NCBI GenBank assembly: GCA_017539885.1
Contig: JAFYCC010000021.1
Span: 1-11,700 of the forward strand
Length of the DNA stretch: 11,700 nt
Source of the DNA: Oscillospiraceae bacterium
Lineage (GTDB): Bacteria > Bacillota_A > Clostridia > Oscillospirales > Oscillospiraceae
Direction of reading: 5' to 3'
The position numbers were made by a program, and so were the translations under genes. Shown here piece after piece: positions 1 to 7,814 of this stretch. The stretch's first letter is position 1, and each line of letters starts with the position of its first letter. The notes beneath the pieces were generated by a model that saw only the letters and a list, made by a program, of their open reading frames with translations, did not search any database and was not told where the DNA came from.

Positions 1-742
1 CAGCCATCTGCACAAGCGCAACGCGGTCAACGACGTGAACCTCACCGTGCACGCGGGCGAGATCGTCTGCATCGCCGGCATCGACGGCAACGGGCAGACT
101 GAGTTCATCTACGGTCTGACCGGACTTGACAAGCCCAACGGCGGCAGCGTCACGCTCTGCGGACAGGACATTACGCATTTCTCCATCCGCCGCCGCGGGC
201 AGTACATGAGCCACATTCCGGAGGATCGCCATAAGCATGGCCTCGTCCTCGATTTCACGCTCGAGCAGAACATGGTGCTTCAGCGCTACAAGGAGCCTCG
301 CTTCCAGCACGCAGGCTTCATTAAAAACGCCGCTGTGCGCGAGTATACAGACGCGCTCATCGAGCAGTTCGACGTGCGAAGCGGACAGGGGCCGGTCACT
401 GTGGCGCGCGCCATGTCCGGCGGCAACCAGCAGAAAGCCATAATTGCCCGTGAGCTCGACCGGGACAAGCCTCTGATTGTTGCCGTGCAGCCGACGCGAG
501 GCCTGGATGTCGGCGCCATTGAGCGCATCCATGCCGAACTCGTGGCGGAGCGCGACCGGGGCAAGGCGATCCTGCTCGTATCGCTGGAACTGGACGAGGT
601 CATGAGTCTCTCCGACCGGATCCTCGTGATGTATGAAGGCGAGATCGTTGGCGAGCTCGATCCGAAGCAGACGAACGTGCAGGAACTCGGCCTCTACATG
701 GCCGGCGCCAAGCGCGACACGAAGGGAGGCGAGGAGCAGTGA
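1..742 (+). CDS. Nucleoside ABC transporter, duplicated ATPase subunit (NupO/YufO-like), C-terminal half, 5' truncated by the window
   Basis: This subunit powers import of nucleosides at the inner face of the membrane. The reading frame is open from position 2 with no stop upstream, and its first residues already belong to the start of an ATPase domain, so the gene begins outside the window and the GTG at 35 is not its start. About 246 residues are visible, matching the second ATPase domain of the duplicated ~500-residue proteins of the BMP/Nup and sugar families. The P-loop is degenerate (GIDGNGQTE, residues 26-34, no GKS/T), as is usual for the second domain. A PEDR motif (about 73-76), the signature MSGGNQQK (138-145), the Walker B region ending in QPTRGLD, and an SLELDE stretch in place of the H-loop all follow. 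The stop overlaps the next start (GTGA, 739-742). Nucleoside rather than sugar specificity is inferred from the permeases and the salvage neighbours. Confidence 0.93.
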   Translation, partial: SHLHKRNAVNDVNLTVHAGEIVCIAGIDGNGQTEFIYGLTGLDKPNGGSVTLCGQDITHFSIRRRGQYMSHIPEDRHKHGLVLDFTLEQNMVLQRYKEPRFQHAGFIKNAAVREYTDALIEQFDVRSGQGPVTVARAMSGGNQQKAIIARELDRDKPLIVAVQPTRGLDVGAIERIHAELVAERDRGKAILLVSLELDEVMSLSDRILVMYEGEIVGELDPKQTNVQELGLYMAGAKRDTKGGEEQ

Positions 743-2016
743 AAGACGGCACCAGAAAACTGCTGGCCTCTCTGCTGTCGATCGTGGTCGGCCTTGTCGT
801 CGGCGGCATTATCGTGCTGATCGTCGGTTTCGCGAGCCGCACGATCCCCACGCAGAGCGCCTTTGACGGTCTCAAGCTCATCTTTGCCGGCATCCTCAGC
901 ACCGGACGCGACGCCGCCGGAAACCTCACCTGGGGTTTCAATCCCACGAACGTCGGCAACATGCTCTTCAGAGCCACGCCCGTAATCATGACCGGCCTCT
1001 CCGTGGCCGTTGCCTTCAAGACCGGTCTGTTCAACATCGGCGCTTCCGGTCAGTACCTGATCGGCACCATGGTCTCTCTGATGCTTGCGCTCTCCATTCC
1101 CACGACGAGCGTTCCCGCGTGGCTCGTGTGGATCATCGCTTTCCTTGGAGGCACGCTCGCAGGCGCGGTCTGGGGCGCGATTCCGGGACTCGTGAAGGCG
1201 TTTCTGAACATCAACGAAGTCCTCGCATGCATCATGACCAACTGGATCGCGGCCAACTTCGTAACGTGGATGTTCGATATTTCGAACTTCAAGAATGTTG
1301 TGGAGAACACCAAGAGCAGCTACATCTACAAGACCACTTTCAACGGCGTGGCCACGCCGAAGCTCGGACTGGACAAGATCTTTACCGGTTCGCAGGTCAA
1401 CGCCGGCATTCTGATCGCGATCGTCGTTGCGATCGGCATGTATATCCTCATCAACAAGACCACGCTCGGCTACGAGCTCAAGGCCTGCGGATTCAACCGG
1501 CATGCCGCGCGCTACGCCGGCATCCGTGACAAGCGCAATATCGTACTGAGCATGGCCATTGCCGGTGCGCTCTGCGGTGCCGGCGCCTCGCTGTACTACC
1601 TGTCCGGCAATACGGAGTTCTTCTGGACGACCTACCAGTCTCTCCCTGCCGAAGGCTTCAACGGCATCCCCGTTGCGCTGCTCGCGCTGAACAACCCCAT
1701 CGGGGTCATCTTTGCCGGCATCTTCATGGCGATGCTGAACATCGTCGGTCTCCAGCTGACGAATCTGACAGCCTACAACGAGTACATCACGGACGTCATC
1801 GTGGCCGTGATCGTTTATCTGAGCGCCTTCTCGCTGGTGATCCGTGAGCTGCTCGTTCGCCGGAAGAAGGCCGTTCCCCCGCGCATTCCGGACGCGCCCG
1901 TCACCTCCTCCACCGCCGCCGCTTCCGCGGAGACGGCTTCCGACCCGCCGGTGCCATTGACGGAGGAAGCGGAAACGCCGGATGACAACGCGCAGGAAGG
2001 AGGCGAGAAGGCATGA
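739..2016 (+). CDS. Nucleoside ABC transporter permease (NupP/YufP-like)
   Basis: One of two membrane subunits forming the nucleoside channel; BPD_transp_2 family, 425 residues. Family features visible are the hydrophobic N-terminal segment (about 8-32), the stretch FKTGLFNIGASGQYLIG (93-109), GFNRHAARYAGI (251-262), and SLPAEGFNGIPVALLAL (301-317) followed by the last membrane segments to about 370. Start is GTG at 739, overlapping the ATPase stop by four bases, with GGGAGG about ten bases upstream. It overlaps the second permease by four bases (ATGA at 2013), so all three are translationally coupled. Odd point: after the last membrane segment (about residue 372) there is a ~50-residue tail rich in Pro, Ala, Ser, Thr and Glu, probably cytoplasmic and disordered. 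Family assignment is firm; the exact nucleoside is not shown by the sequence. Confidence 0.92.
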   Translation: MKDGTRKLLASLLSIVVGLVVGGIIVLIVGFASRTIPTQSAFDGLKLIFAGILSTGRDAAGNLTWGFNPTNVGNMLFRATPVIMTGLSVAVAFKTGLFNIGASGQYLIGTMVSLMLALSIPTTSVPAWLVWIIAFLGGTLAGAVWGAIPGLVKAFLNINEVLACIMTNWIAANFVTWMFDISNFKNVVENTKSSYIYKTTFNGVATPKLGLDKIFTGSQVNAGILIAIVVAIGMYILINKTTLGYELKACGFNRHAARYAGIRDKRNIVLSMAIAGALCGAGASLYYLSGNTEFFWTTYQSLPAEGFNGIPVALLALNNPIGVIFAGIFMAMLNIVGLQLTNLTAYNEYITDVIVAVIVYLSAFSLVIRELLVRRKKAVPPRIPDAPVTSSTAAASAETASDPPVPLTEEAETPDDNAQEGGEKA

Positions 2017-3044
2017 CGTTCCTGATCCAGCAGACACTCATTTACGCGGTGCCGCTGATGATCGTTGCGCTCGCCGGCATCTTCGCCGAGCGAAGCGGTA
2101 TCATCAACCTCGCGCTTGAAGGCATCATGATCTTCGGCGCCTTCATCGGTGTGCTTTTCGTTCGCATCGTGCAGCAGGCGGACGTCTTCATGGCGGCCAA
2201 GGCCGCGGGCGACTGGGTCACGCTGCAGGGGCTTGAACTGCTCGCGATGCTCGTGGCGGCCATCCTCGGCGCTGTCTTCTCCCTGCTTCTGTCCTTTGCC
2301 TCCATCAACCTCAAGGCCGACCAGACAATCGGCGGTACGGCTCTGAACCTGATGGCTCCCGCGCTGGTGCTCTTCTTCGTGCGCATCATCGCCAACCAGA
2401 ACACACTGCAGATGTCCAGCGGTGACGCGGCGAGCTGGTTCATGATCAAGAAATCCACGCTCGGTTATGACCGCACTGCGGATCTGGGCTTTTTAGGAAA
2501 CACTTTCCTAGACAAGACCTATCTGGCCACCTACATCTGCATCCTGCTGTTCATCATTCTGTCAATTATCCTTTACAAAACGCGCGTCGGTCTGCGTCTG
2601 CGCTCCTGCGGCGAGAATCCGCAGGCGGCGGACTCGCTGGGCATCAATGTGTACAAGATGCGCTACGCGGGCGTGACGATCTCCGGCGCTCTGGCGGGTA
2701 TGGGCGGCTTCGTCTACTCGATGACCACCGCCAACTGCACTTCCAACGGTGACGTCGCGGGCTTCGGCTTCCTCGCACTGGCCGTCATGATCTTCGGCAA
2801 CTGGAAACCGCTGAACATCGCGGGCGCGAGTCTGCTGTTCGGCCTGTTCAAATGTGTTGCGGCGGCCTATTCCAGCATCGACATCAACGGCGACGGCGTG
2901 TTCTGGCTCGTGGAACTGGGCGTGAGCGCCCATGTCTACCGCATGCTGCCCTACGTCATCACCCTGCTGGTACTGGCTTTCACCTCCAAGAATTCCCGTG
3001 CCCCCAAAGCGGAAGGCATACCCTACGACAAATCGACAAGATAG
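2013..3044 (+). CDS. Nucleoside ABC transporter permease (NupQ/YufQ-like)
   Basis: Second channel subunit of the same importer, 343 residues, BPD_transp_2 family. Diagnostic stretches are LAGIFAERSGIINLALEG (20-37), RLRSCGENPQAADSLGI (195-211), the following MRYAGVTISGALAGMGG (216-232), and GFGFLALAVMIFGNWKP (250-266), all typical of the partner permease in Bmp/Nup systems. Eight or more hydrophobic segments are visible. The ATG at 2013 overlaps the preceding stop as ATGA and is preceded by AAGGAGG at 1997-2003, a spacing of nine. It is the last gene of the operon: the stop at 3042-3044 is followed within 20 bases by a strong hairpin. Together with the upstream ATPase it makes a complete transporter once a BMP lipoprotein is supplied, either from outside the window or from the gene at 10386. 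Confidence 0.93.
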   Translation: MTFLIQQTLIYAVPLMIVALAGIFAERSGIINLALEGIMIFGAFIGVLFVRIVQQADVFMAAKAAGDWVTLQGLELLAMLVAAILGAVFSLLLSFASINLKADQTIGGTALNLMAPALVLFFVRIIANQNTLQMSSGDAASWFMIKKSTLGYDRTADLGFLGNTFLDKTYLATYICILLFIILSIILYKTRVGLRLRSCGENPQAADSLGINVYKMRYAGVTISGALAGMGGFVYSMTTANCTSNGDVAGFGFLALAVMIFGNWKPLNIAGASLLFGLFKCVAAAYSSIDINGDGVFWLVELGVSAHVYRMLPYVITLLVLAFTSKNSRAPKAEGIPYDKSTR

Positions 3045-3058
3045 CATACCCCACTGTT

Positions 3059-3097
3059 ACAGAGAGGGCGCAGCCAGCGGCTGCGCCCTCTCTGTGT
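3059..3097 (+). terminator. Long GC-rich hairpin ending the transporter operon
   Basis: A perfect 15-base-pair inverted repeat (3061-3075 with 3079-3093) closes on a 3-base loop, AGC, and extends by two more pairs (C3060-G3094, A3059-T3095). It lies 14 bases after the permease stop and just before the 3' end of the convergent bceB gene. The tail (TGTGTTATT) is only moderately T-rich and there is no T-run on the minus side. Termination is therefore likely but the hairpin is not a textbook intrinsic terminator. It may serve both convergent units. Confidence 0.75.
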
Positions 3098-3136
3098 TAT
3101 TCAGCAACGCCAAATACGCGCATGCTTCCGTCTTCT

Positions 3137-5194
3137 CTACTCCCGTTCACCGTCGCTGACGATGGCGTAATACGCTCTGGCCGTTCCGCGGTAAACGAAT
3201 ACGTAAAACAGTCCGAAAGCGAGAAAACAGACGGCGCTGGTCAGGATGAGCAGCGGCGTGTTCGTCACGCCGAAGACGCGAACGATCTTCTGGACGAAGG
3301 GGAACGCAAAGGCAAGATGGACGCCCGCGAACAGGAGCGGTGCAAAGAACACCGTGAGTACCTGCGCGTTCACTGTGCTTTTGATCTCGGTTTTGGTCAT
3401 GCCCACCTTCTGCATGATGCCGAAACGGCTCTGATCCTCGAAGCCTTCGGAAAGCTGCTTGTAGTAGATAATGAGCGCCGCGGCGGCGAGGAAGACGACG
3501 CTGAGGATAATGCCCAGGAAGAAGAGGCTGCTGTACGTGCTGAAAAAGTCGCTGCGGCCGTCCGCATAACTGGAATAGCCGATCCATCGCACCTGTGTAT
3601 CTTCATTGAGCGAAGCGTACAGAGCGGTGTTGCACTCCCCCGCGATCCGGAGCTGCTCCTCCGTGTCGACGCCCGGCAGATTGAAGCTGCAGGACTGCAC
3701 CGGATCCAGGTAGACTAATGTATCGTTCAGGCTCTTGATGTAAGTGTCGAGCTCAGCGGCAAATCCCGCCCAATCCGGTATGACCACGCAGTAGACCGTA
3801 ACGAAGAGTTCGTCGCTGGAGAACCGGAACGGAAGTTCTTTGATCGTATCCAGCACCCGCAGCGTCCGGCAGCCTTCGATCGTGAAAGTATCCCAGGCAT
3901 AGGGCTTGGCGCTCGACCAGATCAGCGCCTCACCGGGAGAGAGCGTCCGGGTCGTGCCCATAAGCCGATTGTAATCTGTCAGTGGGAGAACAAACACCGT
4001 GCGCACTTTTTCCAGCGCCGAAGCAGACGCCGACATCACGTCCAGATACCGGCCGTAGCCGCTCACGTCAAGACTCCCGTTTTCGAAGGCGCCGCTGATC
4101 TCCAGCAGCGAGTAGGAGAGCAGCCCCGTCTCTCTGCCCCCCGCCGTCTGACGGACCGTTTCGGTCAGGCGTTCCAGGGCCTCAGGCGTGCATGACGCCA
4201 CATCATCATACTTCACGGAGAAAGTCAGATCATAAGGATACTGATCCCGCATCGCCCCTTCTCCGCCGAAATACAGACAGCTTGTCGAGGCAAGCATCAC
4301 CAGTACCATCGTCGCGAGGATGCAGATGGACGCCAGTCCGGCGCCGTTTCTCTTCATGCGAAACGCCATGGAGGAAACGGAGACAAAATGTGCGCTGTTA
4401 TAATAATATCTTTTGTTCTTCTGCAGAAGTTTACATAATGTTACAGAGCCCGCGATAAACAGCAGATAGGTGCCCACGATGACCAACAGTACCGCGATAA
4501 AGAACAGCAGCAGCGCAGTCAGCGGTGACTTGATGCTGACCGACAGATAATATGCCGCGCCGAGCATGACGAGACCTGCGACAGCCAGCACCCAGTTCGC
4601 CTTCGGCGGTTTCTCGCCTCTGGCTTCGCTCTTCATCAGTTCGATCGGTTTGGCCGCGCCTACACGTGCAAGGGATATGATCAGCAGCAGAGCGAAGATC
4701 GCGCCGAAGAACAGGAACGCCGCCAGGATGCCTCTCGGGTAAACGGAGAGTGCGTAGTCTGTTTCCTCCCCGGCCATGTGCAGCAGGAACAGTTCCGCGA
4801 GCTTGGAAAAGAGCAGGCCGCCCGCGAGTCCAACGACGATGGCGCACAGTGCCGAAAGCAGCGTCTCCCAGAACAGGATGCGGCTGATGTTGCGCTTGTT
4901 CATGCCGAGGACGTTGTAGAGTCCGAACTCCTTGTTGCGCCGCCGGATCAGGAAGCTGTTGGTGTAGAGCAGAAACAGCAGCGCGAACACCGAGACCACG
5001 ATCGTGCCGAGCATCAGAACGGCGCCCATGGTGCCGCCTCCGCGCATAGTGCGCATCAGCGGCGAGTTGGCAAGACTGTAAAGGATGTAGAAAATCATGA
5101 CCATCCCTGCGCCGGTAAGCAGATAAGGCAGGTACAGACGGCGGTTCTTCCGCATCCCGTCAAGCGCGAGACGGAGATAGAATCCTGTTTTCAT
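3137..5194 (-). CDS. bceB: Bce-type ABC transporter permease (FtsX/MacB-like), antimicrobial-peptide resistance and sensing
   Basis: Large permease of a BceAB-type transporter, which protects against cell-wall-directed peptide antibiotics and signals to the cognate histidine kinase. The protein has 685 residues, against roughly 650 for characterised BceB proteins. Ten hydrophobic segments fit the family: about 20-42, 57-77, 108-136, 154-176, 200-219, 226-250, 285-308, then 554-577, 609-634 and 646-668. Between segments 7 and 8 lies a ~240-residue extracellular domain (about 309-552), the hallmark of BceB and the region that sets drug specificity. Cytoplasmic EFGLYNVLGM (89-98) and FGIMQKVGMTKTEI (591-604) are FtsX-type coupling regions. 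ATG at 5194 overlaps the ATPase stop by four bases (ATGA). The substrate cannot be read from sequence; bacitracin, lantibiotics and related lipid II cycle binders are the family's range. Confidence 0.93.
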   Translation of the reverse strand: MKTGFYLRLALDGMRKNRRLYLPYLLTGAGMVMIFYILYSLANSPLMRTMRGGGTMGAVLMLGTIVVSVFALLFLLYTNSFLIRRRNKEFGLYNVLGMNKRNISRILFWETLLSALCAIVVGLAGGLLFSKLAELFLLHMAGEETDYALSVYPRGILAAFLFFGAIFALLLIISLARVGAAKPIELMKSEARGEKPPKANWVLAVAGLVMLGAAYYLSVSIKSPLTALLLFFIAVLLVIVGTYLLFIAGSVTLCKLLQKNKRYYYNSAHFVSVSSMAFRMKRNGAGLASICILATMVLVMLASTSCLYFGGEGAMRDQYPYDLTFSVKYDDVASCTPEALERLTETVRQTAGGRETGLLSYSLLEISGAFENGSLDVSGYGRYLDVMSASASALEKVRTVFVLPLTDYNRLMGTTRTLSPGEALIWSSAKPYAWDTFTIEGCRTLRVLDTIKELPFRFSSDELFVTVYCVVIPDWAGFAAELDTYIKSLNDTLVYLDPVQSCSFNLPGVDTEEQLRIAGECNTALYASLNEDTQVRWIGYSSYADGRSDFFSTYSSLFFLGIILSVVFLAAAALIIYYKQLSEGFEDQSRFGIMQKVGMTKTEIKSTVNAQVLTVFFAPLLFAGVHLAFAFPFVQKIVRVFGVTNTPLLILTSAVCFLAFGLFYVFVYRGTARAYYAIVSDGERE

Positions 5195-5955
5195 TTTTGC
5201 TCACCGCCTGTCGCCAGCACCGTAAGCGTGTCCGAAATCTTCTGATAGAGCTGCTCGTTCGTATCGCTGCCGCGGTAGATCTGGTGGTAGACCTCGCCGT
5301 CGCGGATAAACAGAACGCGTGTCGCGTGGCTTGCAGCCTTTACACTGTGCGTCACCATCACGATGGTCTGACCGCGGCGGTTGACGGCCGCAAACAGAGA
5401 AAGCAGCTCGTCGGTGGAACGGGAATCCAGCGCTCCGGTCGGCTCGTCCGCCAGCAGCAGTTTCGGCTCCGTGATGAGCGCACGGGCGACGGCGGCCCGC
5501 TGCTTCTGTCCCCCGGACACCTCGTAGGGGTACTTTTTCAGAAGTGCTTCGATCCCGAGCTCTCTGGCCAGCGGCATGAGTCTCTTCTCCATCTCCGCGT
5601 GCGTCTTCCCTGCGAGCACGAGCGGGAGATAGATGTTGTCCTCCAGCGTAAATGTATCCAGAAGATTGAACTCCTGAAAAACGAAGCCGAGCTGGTCGCG
5701 CCGGAACGCGGCCACGTCCCGGTCCGCCAGCGAGGCAGTGTCCACGCCGTCGAGGTAGACGGCTCCCGCTGTCGGCCTGTCGAGGGCCGCAAGCAGATTC
5801 AGCAGCGTCGTCTTGCCGCTGCCGCTCTCGCCCATAATTGCGACATACTCCCCGCGTTCGACGGAGAAGTTGACACGCCGAAGTGCTTCCACTTGCTGCG
5901 TGCCGAAGCGTGACGTATAGACCTTTTTCAGGTCGCGAACTTCCAGAATGCTCAT
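5191..5955 (-). CDS. bceA: Bce-type ABC transporter ATP-binding protein
   Basis: ATPase partner of the adjacent permease, 254 residues, and fully canonical: Walker A GESGSGKT (42-49), Q-loop Gln94 in FVFQEFNLLD, signature VSGGQKQR (146-153), Walker B LLLADEP (166-172) with catalytic Glu171, D-loop GALD, and H-loop His203 in MVTHS. The start of the protein (LEVRDLKKVYTSRFG) resembles the LolD/MacB/BceA group. ATG at 5955 has GGGAGGG at 5963-5969, seven bases upstream. Its stop overlaps the permease start. A 107-base gap separates it from the kinase gene upstream and holds a BceR-class operator and an inverted repeat, suggesting that bceAB has its own induced promoter as in other Bce modules. 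Confidence 0.95.
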   Translation of the reverse strand: MSILEVRDLKKVYTSRFGTQQVEALRRVNFSVERGEYVAIMGESGSGKTTLLNLLAALDRPTAGAVYLDGVDTASLADRDVAAFRRDQLGFVFQEFNLLDTFTLEDNIYLPLVLAGKTHAEMEKRLMPLARELGIEALLKKYPYEVSGGQKQRAAVARALITEPKLLLADEPTGALDSRSTDELLSLFAAVNRRGQTIVMVTHSVKAASHATRVLFIRDGEVYHQIYRGSDTNEQLYQKISDTLTVLATGGEQK

Positions 5956-5985
5956 GCAGTTTCCCTCCCAGCGGATTCTGCATCT

Positions 5986-5991
5986 ATCTTA
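5986..5991 (-). promoter_or_regulatory. Weak candidate -10 box for bceAB
   Basis: On the minus strand TAAGAT matches four of six positions of TATAAT. It lies about 30 bases upstream of the bceA start and about 60 bases downstream of the TTACA-N4-TGTAA site. No recognisable -35 hexamer is found 16-18 bases upstream, which would fit an activator-dependent promoter. This is an inference from position and weak similarity only. Confidence 0.35.
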
Positions 5992-6043
5992 ACGGGCGGG
6001 AAAACGCAGCGCCATCGAATCGGCTTACATTTTCCCGCCCGTT
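5991..6043. repeat. 14-bp perfect inverted repeat in the bceS-bceA gap
   Basis: AACGGGCGGGAAAA at 5991-6004 is the exact reverse complement of 6030-6043, with 25 bases between the arms. On the coding (minus) strand the second arm is followed by AAGATAG, not by a T-run, so it is not a standard intrinsic terminator for bceRS. It lies between the operator and the bceA ribosome site. It could form a leader hairpin, act as a second protein-binding element, or partly terminate transcripts from the kinase gene. Confidence 0.85.
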
Positions 6044-6045
6044 TC

Positions 6046-6059
6046 TTACAGTTTTGTAA
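6046..6059. promoter_or_regulatory. BceR-class operator (TTACA-N4-TGTAA)
   Basis: TTACA at 6046-6050 and TGTAA at 6055-6059 form a perfect inverted repeat around four bases. This matches the TNACA-N4-TGTAA consensus reported for response regulators of Bce-like modules in Firmicutes. It lies just after the kinase stop, about 90 bases upstream of the bceA start, where such operators drive induction of the transporter genes. A further TTACA half-site stands exactly 20 bases away at 6026-6030 in the same orientation. The repeat is seen directly; binding by the neighbouring regulator is inferred. Confidence 0.75.
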
Positions 6060-6062
6060 CTT

Positions 6063-7049
6063 TCACTCCACATTGAGAGTCTTTCGTGAGAGGTCGAGCC
6101 GAACGGTCGTGCCCTTTCCCGGCTCGGATTCTGCCCCGATCCCGTGACCGAGATTGTTGCATACGCGTCTGCAGAGATAAAGACCGAGTCCGCTCGCGCG
6201 TTTGTCCTCCCGCCCGTTATAGCCTGTGAAGCCCTGTTCGAAAACACGCGGCAGATCCTCAGGCGCGATACCGATCCCCGTATCCGAGACGCAGAGCGTG
6301 GCGGGCTGATCCAGATAGATTGAGATCTTTCCCTCCGGCGTGTACTTCAGTGCGTTGGACAGCAGCTGTTCAAGCACAAAGGAAAGCCACTTCTCATCCG
6401 TCAGCACGCGATGGCCGGTCGGCTGAAAGTCCAGCTCGAGTCTTCGCTCGATGAACTCTCCCGAAAACTTTCTCACCGCGCCGCGCACGATCGGATCGAG
6501 TTCGCACTCCCGCAGGACGTAATCTGTGGAATCGGCATCGAGCCGCAGATAGGCCATGACCATCTCCACATAGCGCTCTATGCGGCCGAGCTCCGCCGTC
6601 AGTCGGCGTGAAAGCGGCGAGTCCTCATTCTGCAGAGTCAGCCGCATGGACGCGATCGGCGTTTTGATCTGATGCGCCCAGAGCGTATAGTAGTCCGTCA
6701 TATCGGCGAATCTGCGCACTGTGTCCGATTCCTGCGAACGCCGTGCCTCGAGCAAGAGCGAGATGATCTGCCTGTAATCCTCGTCATCCACTGTTTCCGC
6801 TTCCGGCAGCAGTTCCTCCGTGAGTGCGGCAGTCAGTGCGGAGAGCGCCTTATGTTTTTTTGCCGCCCGCGCCGCGCGCAGCAGTGCCCAGACGAGCCAA
6901 AGCACAGCGCATACGAGTGCGGGATAGAGCACCGCCCCGAGCGGCAGACCGTAAATCCGAAATGTCACTGCGAACACGGCACAGCACGCCAGGTAAAGGC
7001 CGCAAGCAGGCAGACCTCTGTACAGCCATCGTTTCCAGAACGTCTTCAT
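6063..7049 (-). CDS. bceS: Intramembrane-sensing histidine kinase (BceS-like)
   Basis: Sensor kinase of the peptide-resistance module, 328 residues. Two hydrophobic segments (about 13-30 and 36-58) are separated by only a few residues, so there is no extracellular sensory domain. In this family the BceAB transporter does the sensing. The phosphoacceptor region WAHQIKTPIASMRL places the acceptor at His126. The catalytic domain shows an N-box (LLSNALKYTPEG, Asn232), a G1 box (SDTGIGI, 255-261), an F-box region (VFEQGFTGYNGR) and a G2 box (SGLGL, 286-290). ATG at 7049 overlaps the regulator stop by four bases, so the pair is coupled. All catalytic residues appear intact. Confidence 0.94.
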   Translation of the reverse strand: MKTFWKRWLYRGLPACGLYLACCAVFAVTFRIYGLPLGAVLYPALVCAVLWLVWALLRAARAAKKHKALSALTAALTEELLPEAETVDDEDYRQIISLLLEARRSQESDTVRRFADMTDYYTLWAHQIKTPIASMRLTLQNEDSPLSRRLTAELGRIERYVEMVMAYLRLDADSTDYVLRECELDPIVRGAVRKFSGEFIERRLELDFQPTGHRVLTDEKWLSFVLEQLLSNALKYTPEGKISIYLDQPATLCVSDTGIGIAPEDLPRVFEQGFTGYNGREDKRASGLGLYLCRRVCNNLGHGIGAESEPGKGTTVRLDLSRKTLNVE

Positions 7050-7717
7050 TCGATTATGTACCCGATGCCGTGCTTCGTGGCGATGAAACCTTCAAGGCCG
7101 GCCGTCTCCAGCTTCCGGCGCAGACGGTTGACGTTCACCGTCAGCGTGTTGTCGTCCACGAACTCATCCGAAGCCCAGAGCTGCTCCATGAGTTTCTCGC
7201 GGCTGACCGTTCTGCCCTTGGACTGCAGCAGGGAGAGCAGGATGCGGAATTCATTCTTTGTCAGTTCGATCCGCTCGCCCCGATAAGCCAGCGAGCCGTC
7301 TCCGGTATTGAGCAGTGCGCCTTTGTGCTCCAGAACGGGTGTCGCAGCGCCAAAATCGTAAGTGCGGCGCAGCATGGCGTTGATCTTCGCCATCAGCACG
7401 GTCTGGTCGAAGGGTTTCGCGATGAAATCGTCCGCGCCCATGTTCATCGCCATGATGATGTTCATGTTGTCCGAGGCGGAGGATATGAAGATGACCGGAA
7501 CTTTCGAGACGCTGCGGATCTCGCGGCACCAGTGGTAGCCGTCGAAGAACGGCAGTGAAATATCGAGCAGCACGAGCTGCGGATCGCACGCGGCGAACTC
7601 TGCCATGATATTTCGGAAATCGGTCGCGCAGACCGTCTCCATCTCCCAGAGTGCCGTCTGCGCCGCGATCGCCTCCGCGATACCGCGGTCGTCCTCTACC
7701 AGAAAAATGCGATACAA
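7046..7717 (-). CDS. bceR: OmpR-family response regulator (BceR-like), TTG start
   Basis: Transcription factor phosphorylated by the adjacent kinase, 223 residues. The receiver domain (1-115) has acidic residues Glu8-Asp9-Asp10, phosphoacceptor Asp52 in LVLLDISLPFFDGY, Ser79/80 and Lys101 in IAKPFD. A winged-helix DNA-binding domain follows (about 125-223), with LTKNEFRILLSLLQSKGRTV and the recognition region NTLTVNVNRLRRKLE. The start codon is TTG at 7717: the frame has no ATG or GTG before an upstream stop, and GGAAGGGG at 7727-7734 is nine bases away. A good promoter lies just upstream, so bceRS can be expressed independently of bceAB. Its likely targets are the site at 6046-6059 and the bceAB promoter. 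Confidence 0.94.
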   Translation of the reverse strand: MYRIFLVEDDRGIAEAIAAQTALWEMETVCATDFRNIMAEFAACDPQLVLLDISLPFFDGYHWCREIRSVSKVPVIFISSASDNMNIIMAMNMGADDFIAKPFDQTVLMAKINAMLRRTYDFGAATPVLEHKGALLNTGDGSLAYRGERIELTKNEFRILLSLLQSKGRTVSREKLMEQLWASDEFVDDNTLTVNVNRLRRKLETAGLEGFIATKHGIGYIIE

Positions 7718-7752
7718 TGCCGTCTTCCCCTTCCGCTTGGATCGATTAAGTC

Positions 7753-7781
7753 ATTGTACCCCACCACGCCGGCAAAAACAA
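7753..7781 (-). promoter_or_regulatory. Sigma-A-type promoter for bceRS
   Basis: On the minus strand TTGTTT (7776-7781) is separated by exactly 17 bases from TACAAT (7753-7758), a five-of-six match to the -10 consensus. The predicted transcript would begin around 7746, about 30 bases before the TTG start of bceR. The promoter lies after the stop of the small ORF, so the regulator does not depend on read-through from it. Confidence 0.75.
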
Positions 7782-7814
7782 GCCGCACTTCTCTTTGTGC
7801 ACACATTATGTAAA

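Noticed and set aside
694..2037. 447-residue open frame antisense to the first permease
   Set aside because: Its composition (Asp/Arg/Gly/His-rich, no domain) is that of a shadow frame in GC-rich DNA; the plus-strand permease is unambiguous.
2852..3718. 288-residue plus-strand frame spanning the end of the permease, the hairpin and the end of bceB
   Set aside because: It overlaps two certain genes and a strong hairpin, has no ribosome site, and its sequence is the complement of bceB codons.
4428..4441. 14-base sequence AGTTTACATAATGT shared with the minus strand at 7803-7816
   Set aside because: One copy is inside bceB coding sequence, and a shared 14-mer in a window this size can arise by chance; no longer homology around it.
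5991..6043. Inverted repeat read as an intrinsic terminator of bceRS
   Set aside because: The loop is 25 bases and there is no T-run after the second arm on the minus strand, so it was kept only as a repeat of unknown role.
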